Source: an uncultured Porphyromonadaceae bacterium (GTDB lineage Bacteria > Bacteroidota > Bacteroidia > Bacteroidales > Muribaculaceae). From it: 34,003 nucleotides of DNA. The DNA lies in NCBI GenBank assembly GCA_900547825.1, contig URII01000024.1, forward strand, positions 1 through 34,003, given 5' to 3'. The notes below the pieces were generated by a model that worked only from the letters and a program-made list of their open reading frames with translations, had not been told where the DNA came from and did no database searches. Every line of letters begins with the position of its first letter. Position 1 is the stretch's first letter. The translations under genes were made by a program, and so were the position numbers. Shown here one piece after another: positions 17,946 through 25,874 of this stretch.

Positions 17946-18890
17946 ATGAATTCATTAGCTGTAGTAATACCTGCCTATAAACTTGACTTCCTTGACCGGG
18001 CCCTTGAGTCAATCAATGCACAGACCACCCGTGATTTCCATGTCTATATAGGTGATGATGCCTCTCCTCATGATCTGCGTCCTGTAGTGGAAAAATGGGA
18101 AAAACGCGGGCTGCCTGTCACATACCGGAGGTTCGATACAAACCTCGGAGGGACAGATCTTGTGGGACAATGGACCCGATGTGTGGATATGACCGTAGAA
18201 GAGCCATGGATATGGTTATTCTCCGATGATGACATGATGGAACCGGATTGTGTGGAAAAGTTCATAAGCCGCATGAATGCCGACCATGGCCGCTATGACA
18301 TCTATCATTTTGATGTAACCGTAATTGATTCTCAGGATGCGATACTGAAAAATGCCCCTGCCTATCCTGCCGTTATACGTCCTGCCGAATATTTCCGCCG
18401 CAAAATGAATGCCGAAATAGAAAGCTTTGTGGTAGAGAATATTTTTTCCCGGGCGATATACAAAGCCATAGGCGGATTTAAACGGTTCCCTATGGCCTGG
18501 GGCAGCGACGTGGCCACATGGATGGCCATGATGCAGCAAAAAGGGATGGCCACGATAAAAGGGCCAAGAGTACTATGGCGCTCCTCCGACCAGAATATAA
18601 CACCTTTGCGCAATCCGGAAATAAGCAGGATAAAACTTATGGCCGACATTGATCTGATAATATCGGCCCGGGATATGATCAGCTCTGATGAAAAGGATTC
18701 ACCTGTGAATATGGAAAAGATTTTTATCCGTCAGCTGATACATTATTCCAATGATGTTGACCGGAAAACTTTTCTTGATGCGGTAAACCGTGGCCGACAG
18801 GCCGGAATTATCGGCCGCCGCATAAGCTCGCCATTACTCCATTCGTTCGGGCTGATAAGTTTATTACGGCGGTTGCGCCATTCTGTTTAA
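17946..18890 (+). CDS. Family 2 glycosyltransferase
   Basis: This 314-residue cytoplasmic GT-A enzyme transfers a sugar from a nucleotide donor to a lipid-linked acceptor. The start AVVIPAYKLDFLDRALESIN and YIGDDASP are typical GT2 elements. The metal-binding acidic motif is in WIWLFSDDDMMEPD, with Asp94-Asp96. A likely base region is WGSDVATWMAMM near residue 197. It is separated from ugd by 13 bases. Donor and linkage cannot be read from sequence. The C-terminus is basic (LLRRLRHSV), consistent with membrane association. Confidence 0.9.
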   Translation: MNSLAVVIPAYKLDFLDRALESINAQTTRDFHVYIGDDASPHDLRPVVEKWEKRGLPVTYRRFDTNLGGTDLVGQWTRCVDMTVEEPWIWLFSDDDMMEPDCVEKFISRMNADHGRYDIYHFDVTVIDSQDAILKNAPAYPAVIRPAEYFRRKMNAEIESFVVENIFSRAIYKAIGGFKRFPMAWGSDVATWMAMMQQKGMATIKGPRVLWRSSDQNITPLRNPEISRIKLMADIDLIISARDMISSDEKDSPVNMEKIFIRQLIHYSNDVDRKTFLDAVNRGRQAGIIGRRISSPLLHSFGLISLLRRLRHSV

Positions 18891-18913
18891 TATTAATATT
18901 GTCTACTATTATC

Positions 18914-19981
18914 ATGCAGCATATACTTTACATAACCTACGACTGGTGGATGGATACTGATGTCGACATGCTCAAGGCTTTGGCCCGAAAGGCAACTGTA
19001 GATGTATATGTTATTTCAATAGCCGAAAAGTCATTGAACAAATATCCGGACAAGAATCTCGGCATTCCCGGTGTCACCATCCATGATTTCCCTATCTGGG
19101 ACCGCTCCCGCAAATTTTTTCTTGCGTGGAACTCCATGCGCTTTGCTTCAAAAGTGGCTGCGGCCGCGAAGAAGGCCGATAAAGTCATATATATGGATGA
19201 TTCAAATCCTGTAACCGTAACTCTGCTTTCAAAACTTCTTCCCGTCGATAAGACCACCGTAACGTTTCATGACTATGTGATGCATGGCGACGAACCGGGA
19301 TTCAAGCAACGGGCCCATGATATATTAGTAAAACGTTTCCGTCATTTCCATTTCTTTTCTCCCACACAGCATAATGCATTCATAGCGGACCATCCGGAAA
19401 TTCCGTCATTTCACACATTGCTGCCCCTTAAGGATTTCGGCCCTCTGCCGGCTGTTAAGCACAAAGACAGCACAGTCAACTTCATCTTCTTCGGCTATGT
19501 CCGTGACTACAAGCGTCTTGACCTATTTATAAAGGGAGCCAGAAAAGTCAGGAACCCGCGGGCGCGGTTCACTATAATAGGCAACTGTAAGAATCCGGCA
19601 ACGTTTGTTGAAATGATAGGTGATGATAAGCGCATATCCTTCGAACCGCGTTTCGTTGCAAATGAGGAAATACCGTCAATATTCGCCTCGGCTGACTATT
19701 TAGTGTTGCCATACAGCGATTCCACCGAATCAGGGCCCGCATTGATAGCGCTCAACTACTCAAAACCTATCATAGCATCCGACCAGCCACTGTTCAAAGA
19801 CCTCATCACCCCAGGCGTGAACGGTTACCTGTTTCCATCGGGTAACGCGGAAGCCCTTGCCAAAGAAATGGAGAAAGCTTCAGCGTTAAGTCCAGCTGAC
19901 TATACCGGATTGGTAAACGGACAGCAAGATTGCCGGGACCGCTACAACGCAACCGCAATGGAACAACTTGCCATGTTCTGA
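18914..19981 (+). CDS. Family 4-like glycosyltransferase with altered EX7E motif
   Basis: From ATG 18914 (MQHILYITYDWWMDTDVDML) the protein has 355 residues; an upstream TTG at 18899 is less likely. The C-terminal GT-B half shows IFFGYVRDYKRLDLFIKGA, FTIIGNCKNP, EIPSIFASADYLVLPYSDST and GVNGYLFPSGNAEALAKEM, as in GT4 enzymes. In the donor-binding motif EX7E the first Glu is present (Glu272, ESGPALIAL) but the second position is Leu280. The N-terminal half has FHDYVMHGDEPG. It is the last plus-strand gene of the polysaccharide locus; its stop lies 7 bases from the flippase stop on the other strand. The role as second sugar transferase is inferred. Confidence 0.87.
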   Translation: MQHILYITYDWWMDTDVDMLKALARKATVDVYVISIAEKSLNKYPDKNLGIPGVTIHDFPIWDRSRKFFLAWNSMRFASKVAAAAKKADKVIYMDDSNPVTVTLLSKLLPVDKTTVTFHDYVMHGDEPGFKQRAHDILVKRFRHFHFFSPTQHNAFIADHPEIPSFHTLLPLKDFGPLPAVKHKDSTVNFIFFGYVRDYKRLDLFIKGARKVRNPRARFTIIGNCKNPATFVEMIGDDKRISFEPRFVANEEIPSIFASADYLVLPYSDSTESGPALIALNYSKPIIASDQPLFKDLITPGVNGYLFPSGNAEALAKEMEKASALSPADYTGLVNGQQDCRDRYNATAMEQLAMF

Positions 19982-19988
19982 ATGGCTG

Positions 19989-21272
19989 TTACCTTGCAAA
20001 GGCTTTGACCGCAAAATAAAGTCGTATGCCGGTTACAATAACATCGACAGCCACAAAAGTCCAGGCCGTCACAACCATAGAGCAACCGGCAATATAGGCA
20101 ACATACAAGGCAGGAAGCATCAACAATAGTGCTGAACTCTCCCACAATTCAAATGACTGCACACTTCCGGAAGCCTGGACTGCTGCCGAAGCCGGCAAAC
20201 TTACGGATTCAAGAATAATTATCACCAAAACGGCCTTCATCACACCTGTCAGGCCTTCAGGCACAGTACCGAGCCATAATTCAAGAATCCGGGGCATAAA
20301 CGCATTTCCGGCCAACGCGCCAACCCCCACAACAACAACGCTCCATAACATCAAGTGCAATGTGAGTCTTCCGGCAGCCTCACGATCAGATACATACACC
20401 GACATTATCCTCGGCACAACACCTTTCTGAATACCCGACATCACACCACGCAACCGGGTAAGGACCAACATGGCGATACCCATGACAGCAGATGCCTCCA
20501 CACCGTACAATCCGTTATAACACACAGTGGCACCCTCCACCCACAATGTCATGGCAAAACCGCCAAGAAGCACCCAGCCGAGAAAACGGGTAAACTCACC
20601 GGCAATATTACACAACTGACTTACCGGGGCCGCAAAAATATCCTTCATAGTCAACCGTGACACAGCCACGACAGCACACAACAGGCCGGTTTCAGCCATC
20701 GCCATCATAAACGCATAGCCCAAAAGCGGATCTGCCATAAAGCGCGCGGCATATGCACACAACAACATCGCAATCCCTTCGACTATTGAAAACGAAGCGA
20801 ACATGCCGAATCTCTCACGGGCAAACATGAGGCCGAAATACGGCTGACATAGAAATTTAAAGAACATCATCGTGCCCACCAGTCCTATAAGCACAGAAAC
20901 CTCTTGGCGCGACATTCCCGGAGCCAGCGAAGCATAATCACGCATCCACAGCAATCCTCCACAGGCCATCAACATAAGAAGAAACGACGCAATCATATTA
21001 ACCCTTACGCTGACTCGAAAGCGTATACGGGCCTGCGCAGCGTCATGAGCCATCGACAAAAACCGCATCGTCACGTCCCCTACCGTGTTAGGGATGAAAC
21101 TGCCGAGAGCCACCACACTTACCGCAGTGGTCCACACTCCGTAAACGTCAGTTCCGAATCCGTCAAGCAACAACCTCGTCACAACAAGATTTATGACGAG
21201 AAGCAGAACCATTCTCAATCCCAACCAACTTACATTACGGGCCAGTCCTGAGGCACGGAAACTACTGATCAT
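19989..21272 (-). CDS. MOP-superfamily oligosaccharide flippase (Wzx-like)
   Basis: This 427-residue inner-membrane protein has about twelve predicted spans. The N-terminus GLARNVSWLGLRMVLLLVIN and TRLLLDGFGTDVYGVWTTA are typical of PST/Wzx flippases (first span followed by the conserved lateral segment). LARERFGMFASFSIVEG fits the second half of the N-lobe. It would turn lipid-linked repeat units from the cytoplasmic to the periplasmic face for the EpsG-type polymerase. It is on the strand opposite the polysaccharide genes and converges on them. Its ATG overlaps the DUF3109 stop by four bases (ATGA), so it is translationally coupled to that operon. That it serves the adjacent locus is inference from position. 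Confidence 0.88.
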   Translation of the reverse strand: MISSFRASGLARNVSWLGLRMVLLLVINLVVTRLLLDGFGTDVYGVWTTAVSVVALGSFIPNTVGDVTMRFLSMAHDAAQARIRFRVSVRVNMIASFLLMLMACGGLLWMRDYASLAPGMSRQEVSVLIGLVGTMMFFKFLCQPYFGLMFARERFGMFASFSIVEGIAMLLCAYAARFMADPLLGYAFMMAMAETGLLCAVVAVSRLTMKDIFAAPVSQLCNIAGEFTRFLGWVLLGGFAMTLWVEGATVCYNGLYGVEASAVMGIAMLVLTRLRGVMSGIQKGVVPRIMSVYVSDREAAGRLTLHLMLWSVVVVGVGALAGNAFMPRILELWLGTVPEGLTGVMKAVLVIIILESVSLPASAAVQASGSVQSFELWESSALLLMLPALYVAYIAGCSMVVTAWTFVAVDVIVTGIRLYFAVKAFAR

Positions 21273-21877
21273 AATGTGGGATTCTCCTGTAAGTAGGCCT
21301 CACAGGCCATGCAAAGTTCCTCATACCAGTCCTTACCGAACCGTTCGGTAAGGGGTTCCTTGAGAAACTGATAAAGCCGGATCCCCAATCGGCGTCCGTT
21401 ACGTTCGGCACTCCGGCATATTTTCCATCTATGATAATTGACTGCTGTAAATGAAGGATAGCGGGTAATCCTCAACGGATAAAGATAACAGGATATCGGT
21501 TTGCGGAAATCAATGGCACCTTTACGGTAAAGCTTGTCGAAAGCACACAGGCATACCCCGCCTGGCGCATAACATGTGAACACACAGTCACGGCCATCAA
21601 CAATCGTGGTTACAAGATCTCCCTCTTCATCTATATATCCCACTCCGCGCCTGCTTATTTCCTCGCGTGCCCGCGGAGTAAGCTCATCCCATACAGCCGG
21701 AAGGCCCTCCTTAAGCTGTTGCATCTCATGCTCTGTTATCGGTGCCCCGGCATCGCCCTCAATGCAGCACACACCTTTGCACTGGTCAAGATCGCAACAG
21801 AAAAAACGTTCCGCTATATCAAGCGTAACAAGCGTGTCTTGTATCTGAAACATTATCTCTTCTTCACTGTCAGTCAT
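21269..21877 (-). CDS. DUF3109 family cysteine-rich protein
   Basis: This 202-residue cytoplasmic protein has cysteine clusters typical of DUF3109 (related to YkgJ-type zinc/iron-chelating proteins): FFCCDLDQCKGVCCIEGDAG near residue 21, VFTCYAPGGVCLCAFDKLY near 100, ISCYLYPLRI and WKICRSAERNGRR. These residues probably bind a metal or an iron-sulfur cluster. The biochemical role of the family is not established. It starts 18 bases after the Plug-type gene and is coupled to the flippase gene downstream. ATG 21877 is used; Met at 21853 (MFQIQDTLVTLD) would also be possible. Confidence 0.88.
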   Translation of the reverse strand: MTDSEEEIMFQIQDTLVTLDIAERFFCCDLDQCKGVCCIEGDAGAPITEHEMQQLKEGLPAVWDELTPRAREEISRRGVGYIDEEGDLVTTIVDGRDCVFTCYAPGGVCLCAFDKLYRKGAIDFRKPISCYLYPLRITRYPSFTAVNYHRWKICRSAERNGRRLGIRLYQFLKEPLTERFGKDWYEELCMACEAYLQENPTL

Positions 21878-21895
21878 TATATAATCACAAGTTTG

Positions 21896-23155
21896 TCACT
21901 CTCCGAACACTATGCCGGCGGCACCTATAAGACGATCGTAGCGGCTACCCCGCGGACGGTGATATACCTTTACCGTATATTCATTGCGTGTGTTGTAAAA
22001 ATCACCTTCCACCGGAGCTGTAAGCCCTTTCGATGTGCCATGAGGCACAACTAGATACTGATAATTGTAAGCGCCCTGTTTAAGCAGCATTGATTTTTCA
22101 TAACGTCCGGTGCCCCGGTTGAATATCATACGCGAACCGGGATCAAGCCGTCGGCCCGTCAGGTCACCGTCAATGTATACATCTGCCCCCGGGATCTCCG
22201 GAATATCAAGAATAAAATGTACCCCGGCATAATCGGCCTCTATATCCGACATGGAAGAATTATATTCCCTGACAAAAAAACGCCCGTTCTGTGTCTGGTC
22301 ATACACATACGGCCCTTCGGCACGCGATAGGTCAGGATAAAGCGAGAAATTATAAAAAGGATCGTTGAACGATATGCGTTCCACACCCATTCCCGGATAT
22401 TGTGTGCTCACAGTCTCGAACCGGCGATACTCGTTCCCTGCCGGAAATATGAGATCACGGAGATGTTCGTAAACCGCCTTCTTGCCCGACACACGCAAAG
22501 GATGGCTTATCACCACCTTATTATCCTGACGCCCGTTCTGCTCCACGACTACTGTGAGGTCGCTGAACAGATCTTCCATTCCGTCGACCTGCTCGGTATC
22601 GACAGTAAATTCCACCTGCTGGAAATGATCGTTGACTCCGGCATCCGTAACCGACGTAACCCCGGCGGCAACTTTAGCCGTAGCTTCGCTTACACAGAAC
22701 CGCGCCTGCAAAAGCGTGTCGTCAGGATTATCTTCGGCATACACCCTAACAAGATAGTTGCCGGATATAGTGAAACGCATCTGTTCATTAGGAAGCGTAA
22801 TCCGGTAATGGACGTAATGGACAAGCGTCATCTGCGAGTATTCATATTCCTCCACCGTCCCCTCATTGAATCCGTCAAGATATTCCGAAGAGACAAGACC
22901 ATCAGCACGCCAGGAGGCATCGCAATGGATAAGTTCGTAGCGCATATAACGGCGATCCTCGGCCCTCTCGTCAAACGAGATCACTATCCGGTCGGGTGAG
23001 TCAAGCACCACAACAGGATTCGACATGGGATTGTCATTGACGGTGACCTGAAGCGCTCCGAACGAGGGATGAAACACGCCATTCATCATATCCCGGCCCA
23101 TAACGGCAAGGACCGGGAACAATACAACCATAAATGCCGCCAGCCTAAACCTCAT
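21896..23155 (-). CDS. DUF5103 / type IX secretion system Plug-type protein
   Basis: From ATG 23155 the protein has 419 residues and starts with a signal peptide (MRFRLAAFMVVLFPVLAVMG). A TTG at 23164 extends it by three residues. The first part has the DUF5103 pattern: VLDSPDRIVISFDE, YMRYELIHCDASWR, EYLDGFNEGTVEEYEYSQMT and the strand pair HYRITLPNEQMRF. The C-terminal half carries a beta-sandwich ending KVYHRPRGSRYDRLIGAAG. In type IX secretion the Plug protein closes the periplasmic side of the SprA pore; DUF5103 is that family. No other type IX component is in the window except a possible substrate tail at 611-700. The start overlaps the C_GCAxxG_C_C gene by 11 bases. Confidence 0.85.
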   Translation of the reverse strand: MRFRLAAFMVVLFPVLAVMGRDMMNGVFHPSFGALQVTVNDNPMSNPVVVLDSPDRIVISFDERAEDRRYMRYELIHCDASWRADGLVSSEYLDGFNEGTVEEYEYSQMTLVHYVHYRITLPNEQMRFTISGNYLVRVYAEDNPDDTLLQARFCVSEATAKVAAGVTSVTDAGVNDHFQQVEFTVDTEQVDGMEDLFSDLTVVVEQNGRQDNKVVISHPLRVSGKKAVYEHLRDLIFPAGNEYRRFETVSTQYPGMGVERISFNDPFYNFSLYPDLSRAEGPYVYDQTQNGRFFVREYNSSMSDIEADYAGVHFILDIPEIPGADVYIDGDLTGRRLDPGSRMIFNRGTGRYEKSMLLKQGAYNYQYLVVPHGTSKGLTAPVEGDFYNTRNEYTVKVYHRPRGSRYDRLIGAAGIVFGE

Positions 23156-23543
23156 CGGCAGCAATATAGTTGTGAAGATCCCTTACTGTGTCGAGAATAA
23201 TCTCATGACATGGCTTGCCGCCCGGTACCCGAAGCTCGGCACATTGAACGGCCCCATTGGCATTCTTAAATTCAGAAACAAAAGCGGCTCCGCGTTGCAT
23301 CGCCTTTTTCTTTACGTCAAAAGAGCCGCCTGTGCGAGTACCCAACACAGCCATAGCACCAAGCAATGCCCCGCATGTAAGCCCGTTTCCACACAGGCCC
23401 CGGCCCATACATGCCGTGACGGCCGAAGCAACAGCCGGCTCCAACCCTGTTATATCATCAAATGCCTGAAGCACACATTGGGCACAGTTCTGCCCTGAAC
23501 GGTGAAGCGTGTCGGCAACATCAATCCTGTCCTGTAATTCCAT
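23145..23543 (-). CDS. C_GCAxxG_C_C family putative redox protein
   Basis: This 132-residue protein has the spaced cysteines of the C_GCAxxG_C_C family: NCAQCVLQAFDDITG near residue 19, then ACMGRGLCGNGLTCGALLGA near residues 45-64, and later cysteines VQCAELRV and GKPCHEIILDT. Family members are thought to be redox-active or metal-binding; no reaction is established. It is the first gene of a minus-strand operon with Plug, DUF3109 and flippase genes and has a convincing promoter with a leader of about 30 bases. The start at ATG 23543 agrees with that promoter. Confidence 0.87.
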   Translation of the reverse strand: MELQDRIDVADTLHRSGQNCAQCVLQAFDDITGLEPAVASAVTACMGRGLCGNGLTCGALLGAMAVLGTRTGGSFDVKKKAMQRGAAFVSEFKNANGAVQCAELRVPGGKPCHEIILDTVRDLHNYIAADEV

Positions 23544-23580
23544 AATACGGAGTTTGACAATCTTTTTAACTTATTTCACG

Positions 23581-23612
23581 CAAAGGTAACTATTAAGCAT
23601 TTCATAAGCAAA
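23581..23612 (-). promoter_or_regulatory. Bacteroidetes-type promoter of the C_GCAxxG_C_C-Plug-DUF3109-flippase operon
   Basis: On the minus strand TTTG (23612-23609), a 20-base spacer and TACCTTTG (23588-23581) match the Bacteroidetes consensus in sequence and spacing. Transcription would begin near 23576, about 32 bases before the ATG at 23543. The -33 element lies within a 6-bp inverted repeat (GCATTT 23597-23602, AAATGC 23610-23615). Confidence 0.7.
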
Positions 23613-23629
23613 TGCGGTAGACAGTTCCG

Positions 23630-24292
23630 TCACCACTTTATCGGTGCTATACCGTTACGTAGCAGAAAATCGTTGGCCAAAGAAAAATGATGGTTTCCGA
23701 AAAATCCCCTGTGTGCGCTCAGAGGCGAAGGATGTGCCGATGTAAGCACGAGATGACGTGTGGTATCTATCAGATCCTTCTTGCTGCGGGCCCATCCGCC
23801 CCATAGAATAAACACTACATGTTCCTTCTGATCGGAAATAAGTTTTATCACATTGTCGGTAAATTCCTCCCACCCTTTACCGCGATGTGATCCGGCCATA
23901 TGGGCTTCCACCGTAAGAGCGGAGTTGAGCAAAAGCACACCCTGACGTGCCCACCGTGTCAGATCTCCGTCGGCTGGTATTGGCGCACCTGTGTCATCGC
24001 GCACTTCTTTAAATATATTGACCAACGAAGGAGGCATAGCCACACCCGGTGCCACTGAAAAGCACAATCCGTTGGCCTGACCATCGTCATGATATGGATC
24101 CTGACCGAGGATCACCACTTTCAAATCATCCCACGGACATGCGTCAAAAGCTGCAAATATACGCGAGGCGGGAGGGAATATACGTTTTGTAGCATACTCG
24201 GACTTTACAAATTCCACTAACCGTGCAAAATAATCCTTATCCCATTCAGCCTCAAGCCTGCTGCCCCACGAGGGTTCTATCCTTACTTTCAT
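23630..24292 (-). CDS. ung: Uracil-DNA glycosylase (family 1)
   Basis: This 220-residue enzyme removes uracil from DNA and starts base-excision repair. The water-activating motif GQDPYHDDGQANGLCFSV lies near residue 62, the proline-rich loop is AMPPSLVNIFKEV, the uracil-recognition strand is VLLLNSALTVE, and the DNA-minor-groove loop HPSPLSAHRGFFG contains the catalytic His. The length fits the family. The start at 24292 (MKVRIEPSWGSRLEAEWDKD) matches the usual Bacteroidetes N-terminus, although it overlaps the symporter gene by 41 bases. No promoter of its own is visible, so it probably depends on the symporter transcript or on a promoter inside that gene. Confidence 0.97.
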   Translation of the reverse strand: MKVRIEPSWGSRLEAEWDKDYFARLVEFVKSEYATKRIFPPASRIFAAFDACPWDDLKVVILGQDPYHDDGQANGLCFSVAPGVAMPPSLVNIFKEVRDDTGAPIPADGDLTRWARQGVLLLNSALTVEAHMAGSHRGKGWEEFTDNVIKLISDQKEHVVFILWGGWARSKKDLIDTTRHLVLTSAHPSPLSAHRGFFGNHHFSLANDFLLRNGIAPIKW

Positions 24293-25457
24293 TTCTTATC
24301 TTAAAAAAACGGTTTATAATCACAGCCAGAGCACCGTCCCCTGCCACATTACAGGCTGTGCCGAAACTGTCCATCGCTATGTATAACGCTATCATCATGG
24401 CATTCTGCTGATCCGTAAATCCGAGCACCGACGACAAAGGAGCCAACGCCGCCATTATCGCTCCGCCGGGAATGCCTGGAGCCGCAACCATAGTGACCCC
24501 GAGCATGGCGATAAATTGCAAAAACATTCCGGCACTGAATGCATCCCCCTGCATTATCATCAGGGACAACGCACATGCCACAATCTTGAGTGTGCTTCCC
24601 GACATATGTATCGTGGCACACAGAGGGATGGTGAAACCTGCCACATCCTTATCCACATCCATCTTGACGGCACACTTCAACGTAACAGGAATAGTGGCTG
24701 CCGACGACTGCGTGCCAAGGGCCGTGAAATAAGCCGGAAGCATGGTTACAAGCATTTTCAACGGATTACGGCGCCCGACAGCCCCGGCAATACAATACTG
24801 CAACAGGAGCACGAACACATGTATGCCGAATATCACTACTATGATCTTGAAGAATGTCGACAATATAACGGCCACCTGACCCACTACCGTCATGTTCAGA
24901 AATATTCCGAATATATAAACCGGAAGCAGCGGAATTACAACCGAAGTAATGACCCGGCCCACAACTTCACGTGATTCATCAAGCAGCTGTTTCAACACGC
25001 CCGGACGCATAAATGCCACAGCAAGCCCCACAGTGAAAGCAAGTACAAGGGCGGTCATCACACCCATAACCGGAGGCATGGCTACAGTGAAATACGGGGC
25101 AGTGCTTACATCGACATCTCCCGACGCCACGGCAGTTACACCCGACAACATGGAAGGAAATAACCATTCGCCGGTGAAATACGAAATCATACCGGATAAA
25201 AGCGTGGCCATATATGCCAGAAGTACTGTGGCCACCAGCATTTTCCCTGCCTTGGCCCCGATATCAGCTATGGCCGGAGCTACAAACCCTATTATAATCA
25301 GGGGTATAAGAAATCCAAGGAACTGGGAAAATATGGAGTTGAATGTGGCACACAGTCTTGCAAACCATTCAGGGGCTATAAACCCGATACATATTCCCCC
25401 CGCAATAGCGATTACTATGCGTGGAAACAGGCCTAAATTGAATTTGGCAGATTTCAT
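24252..25457 (-). CDS. Dicarboxylate/amino acid:cation symporter family (DAACS) with altered substrate site
   Basis: This 401-residue inner-membrane transporter has eight spans plus re-entrant hairpins. HP1 is LGTQSSAATIPVTLKCAV (serine-rich tip). TM7 reads TIHMSGSTLKI where archaeal GltPh has TINMDGTALY. HP2 carries GIPGGAIMAAL. TM8 is MDSFGTACNVAGDGAL, aligned to DMGRTMVNVTGD. The sodium ligand Asp at the end of TM8 and the substrate Asn are kept, but the arginine that binds the acidic side chain is glycine and the TM7 Asp is Ser. The substrate is therefore probably not glutamate or aspartate. It has its own promoter and a leader of about 33 bases. Many database entries would call it a dicarboxylate symporter. 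Confidence 0.9.
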   Translation of the reverse strand: MKSAKFNLGLFPRIVIAIAGGICIGFIAPEWFARLCATFNSIFSQFLGFLIPLIIIGFVAPAIADIGAKAGKMLVATVLLAYMATLLSGMISYFTGEWLFPSMLSGVTAVASGDVDVSTAPYFTVAMPPVMGVMTALVLAFTVGLAVAFMRPGVLKQLLDESREVVGRVITSVVIPLLPVYIFGIFLNMTVVGQVAVILSTFFKIIVVIFGIHVFVLLLQYCIAGAVGRRNPLKMLVTMLPAYFTALGTQSSAATIPVTLKCAVKMDVDKDVAGFTIPLCATIHMSGSTLKIVACALSLMIMQGDAFSAGMFLQFIAMLGVTMVAAPGIPGGAIMAALAPLSSVLGFTDQQNAMMIALYIAMDSFGTACNVAGDGALAVIINRFFKIRNESKDRTLVGQQA

Positions 25458-25495
25458 CTGTATTATTTTCGTAACTAAACCGATTTAACTTATCC

Positions 25496-25527
25496 CAAAG
25501 GTAATTATAATCAACGAAACACACAAA
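25496..25527 (-). promoter_or_regulatory. Bacteroidetes-type promoter of the symporter-ung operon
   Basis: On the minus strand TTTG (25527-25524), a 20-base spacer and TACCTTTG (25503-25496) give an exact consensus match, with the predicted start near 25490 and the symporter ATG at 25457. The 154-base gap up to the small plus-strand gene at 25612 also holds a weaker plus-strand candidate, TTATTTTG at 25577-25584. Confidence 0.7.
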
Positions 25528-25611
25528 TTTAACCTTCCTTTGTTATAATGGGCAAAATAGATTCCCACATGCCCGTTTATTTTGCACCATAATCCTAAAC
25601 CACAACAGATT

Positions 25612-25824
25612 ATGGGAACTATCAGTCGCTCCGATACTATTTTTGTGACCCTCGTCACCAAAGAAGGAACTCTACTGCCGGTCACACTCAATGGCGTCAG
25701 CTCAATGAATGAGATAGTGACAGCCATACGCCGCCAGTCAGCCGAAACCCGCGGAATTGTCACATTGCGCATGCGCAATTATACTCAGGGATGGAGCCAT
25801 TCATCCAACATGCTTTGGCGATAA
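25612..25824 (+). CDS. 70-residue protein of unknown function
   Basis: From ATG 25612 the protein reads MGTISRSDTIFVTLVTKEG at its start and ends MRNYTQGWSHSSNMLWR. It is basic, has no signal peptide or membrane span, and alternates polar and hydrophobic residues in the first half (two beta-strands) followed by a helix (MNEIVTAIRRQSAETRG). I do not recognise a family. The frame opens 30 bases earlier at 25582, but the internal ATG gives a more natural start. It lies alone between a divergent symporter promoter and the kinase gene, 50 bases downstream. Coding status rests on amphipathic pattern and frame integrity; a spurious frame is possible. Confidence 0.55.
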   Translation: MGTISRSDTIFVTLVTKEGTLLPVTLNGVSSMNEIVTAIRRQSAETRGIVTLRMRNYTQGWSHSSNMLWR

Positions 25825-25847
25825 CATCCAATATCGGGATAGTTGCG

Positions 25848-25855
25848 TATATTTG
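25848..25855 (+). promoter_or_regulatory. -7 box upstream of the histidine kinase gene
   Basis: TATATTTG matches TAnnTTTG and would start transcription near 25861, about 14 bases before the kinase ATG at 25875. No TTTG is found 19-21 bases upstream; a palindrome TATCGGGATA at 25832-25841 occupies part of that spacer. The kinase may also be read from the small gene's transcript. Confidence 0.45.
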
Positions 25856-25874
25856 CAGATAAAATATCAGCCAT

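Noticed and set aside
22400..22999. 199-codon plus-strand open frame opposite the DUF5103 gene
   Set aside because: The minus-strand protein has a clear signal peptide and family pattern; the antisense frame shows neither.
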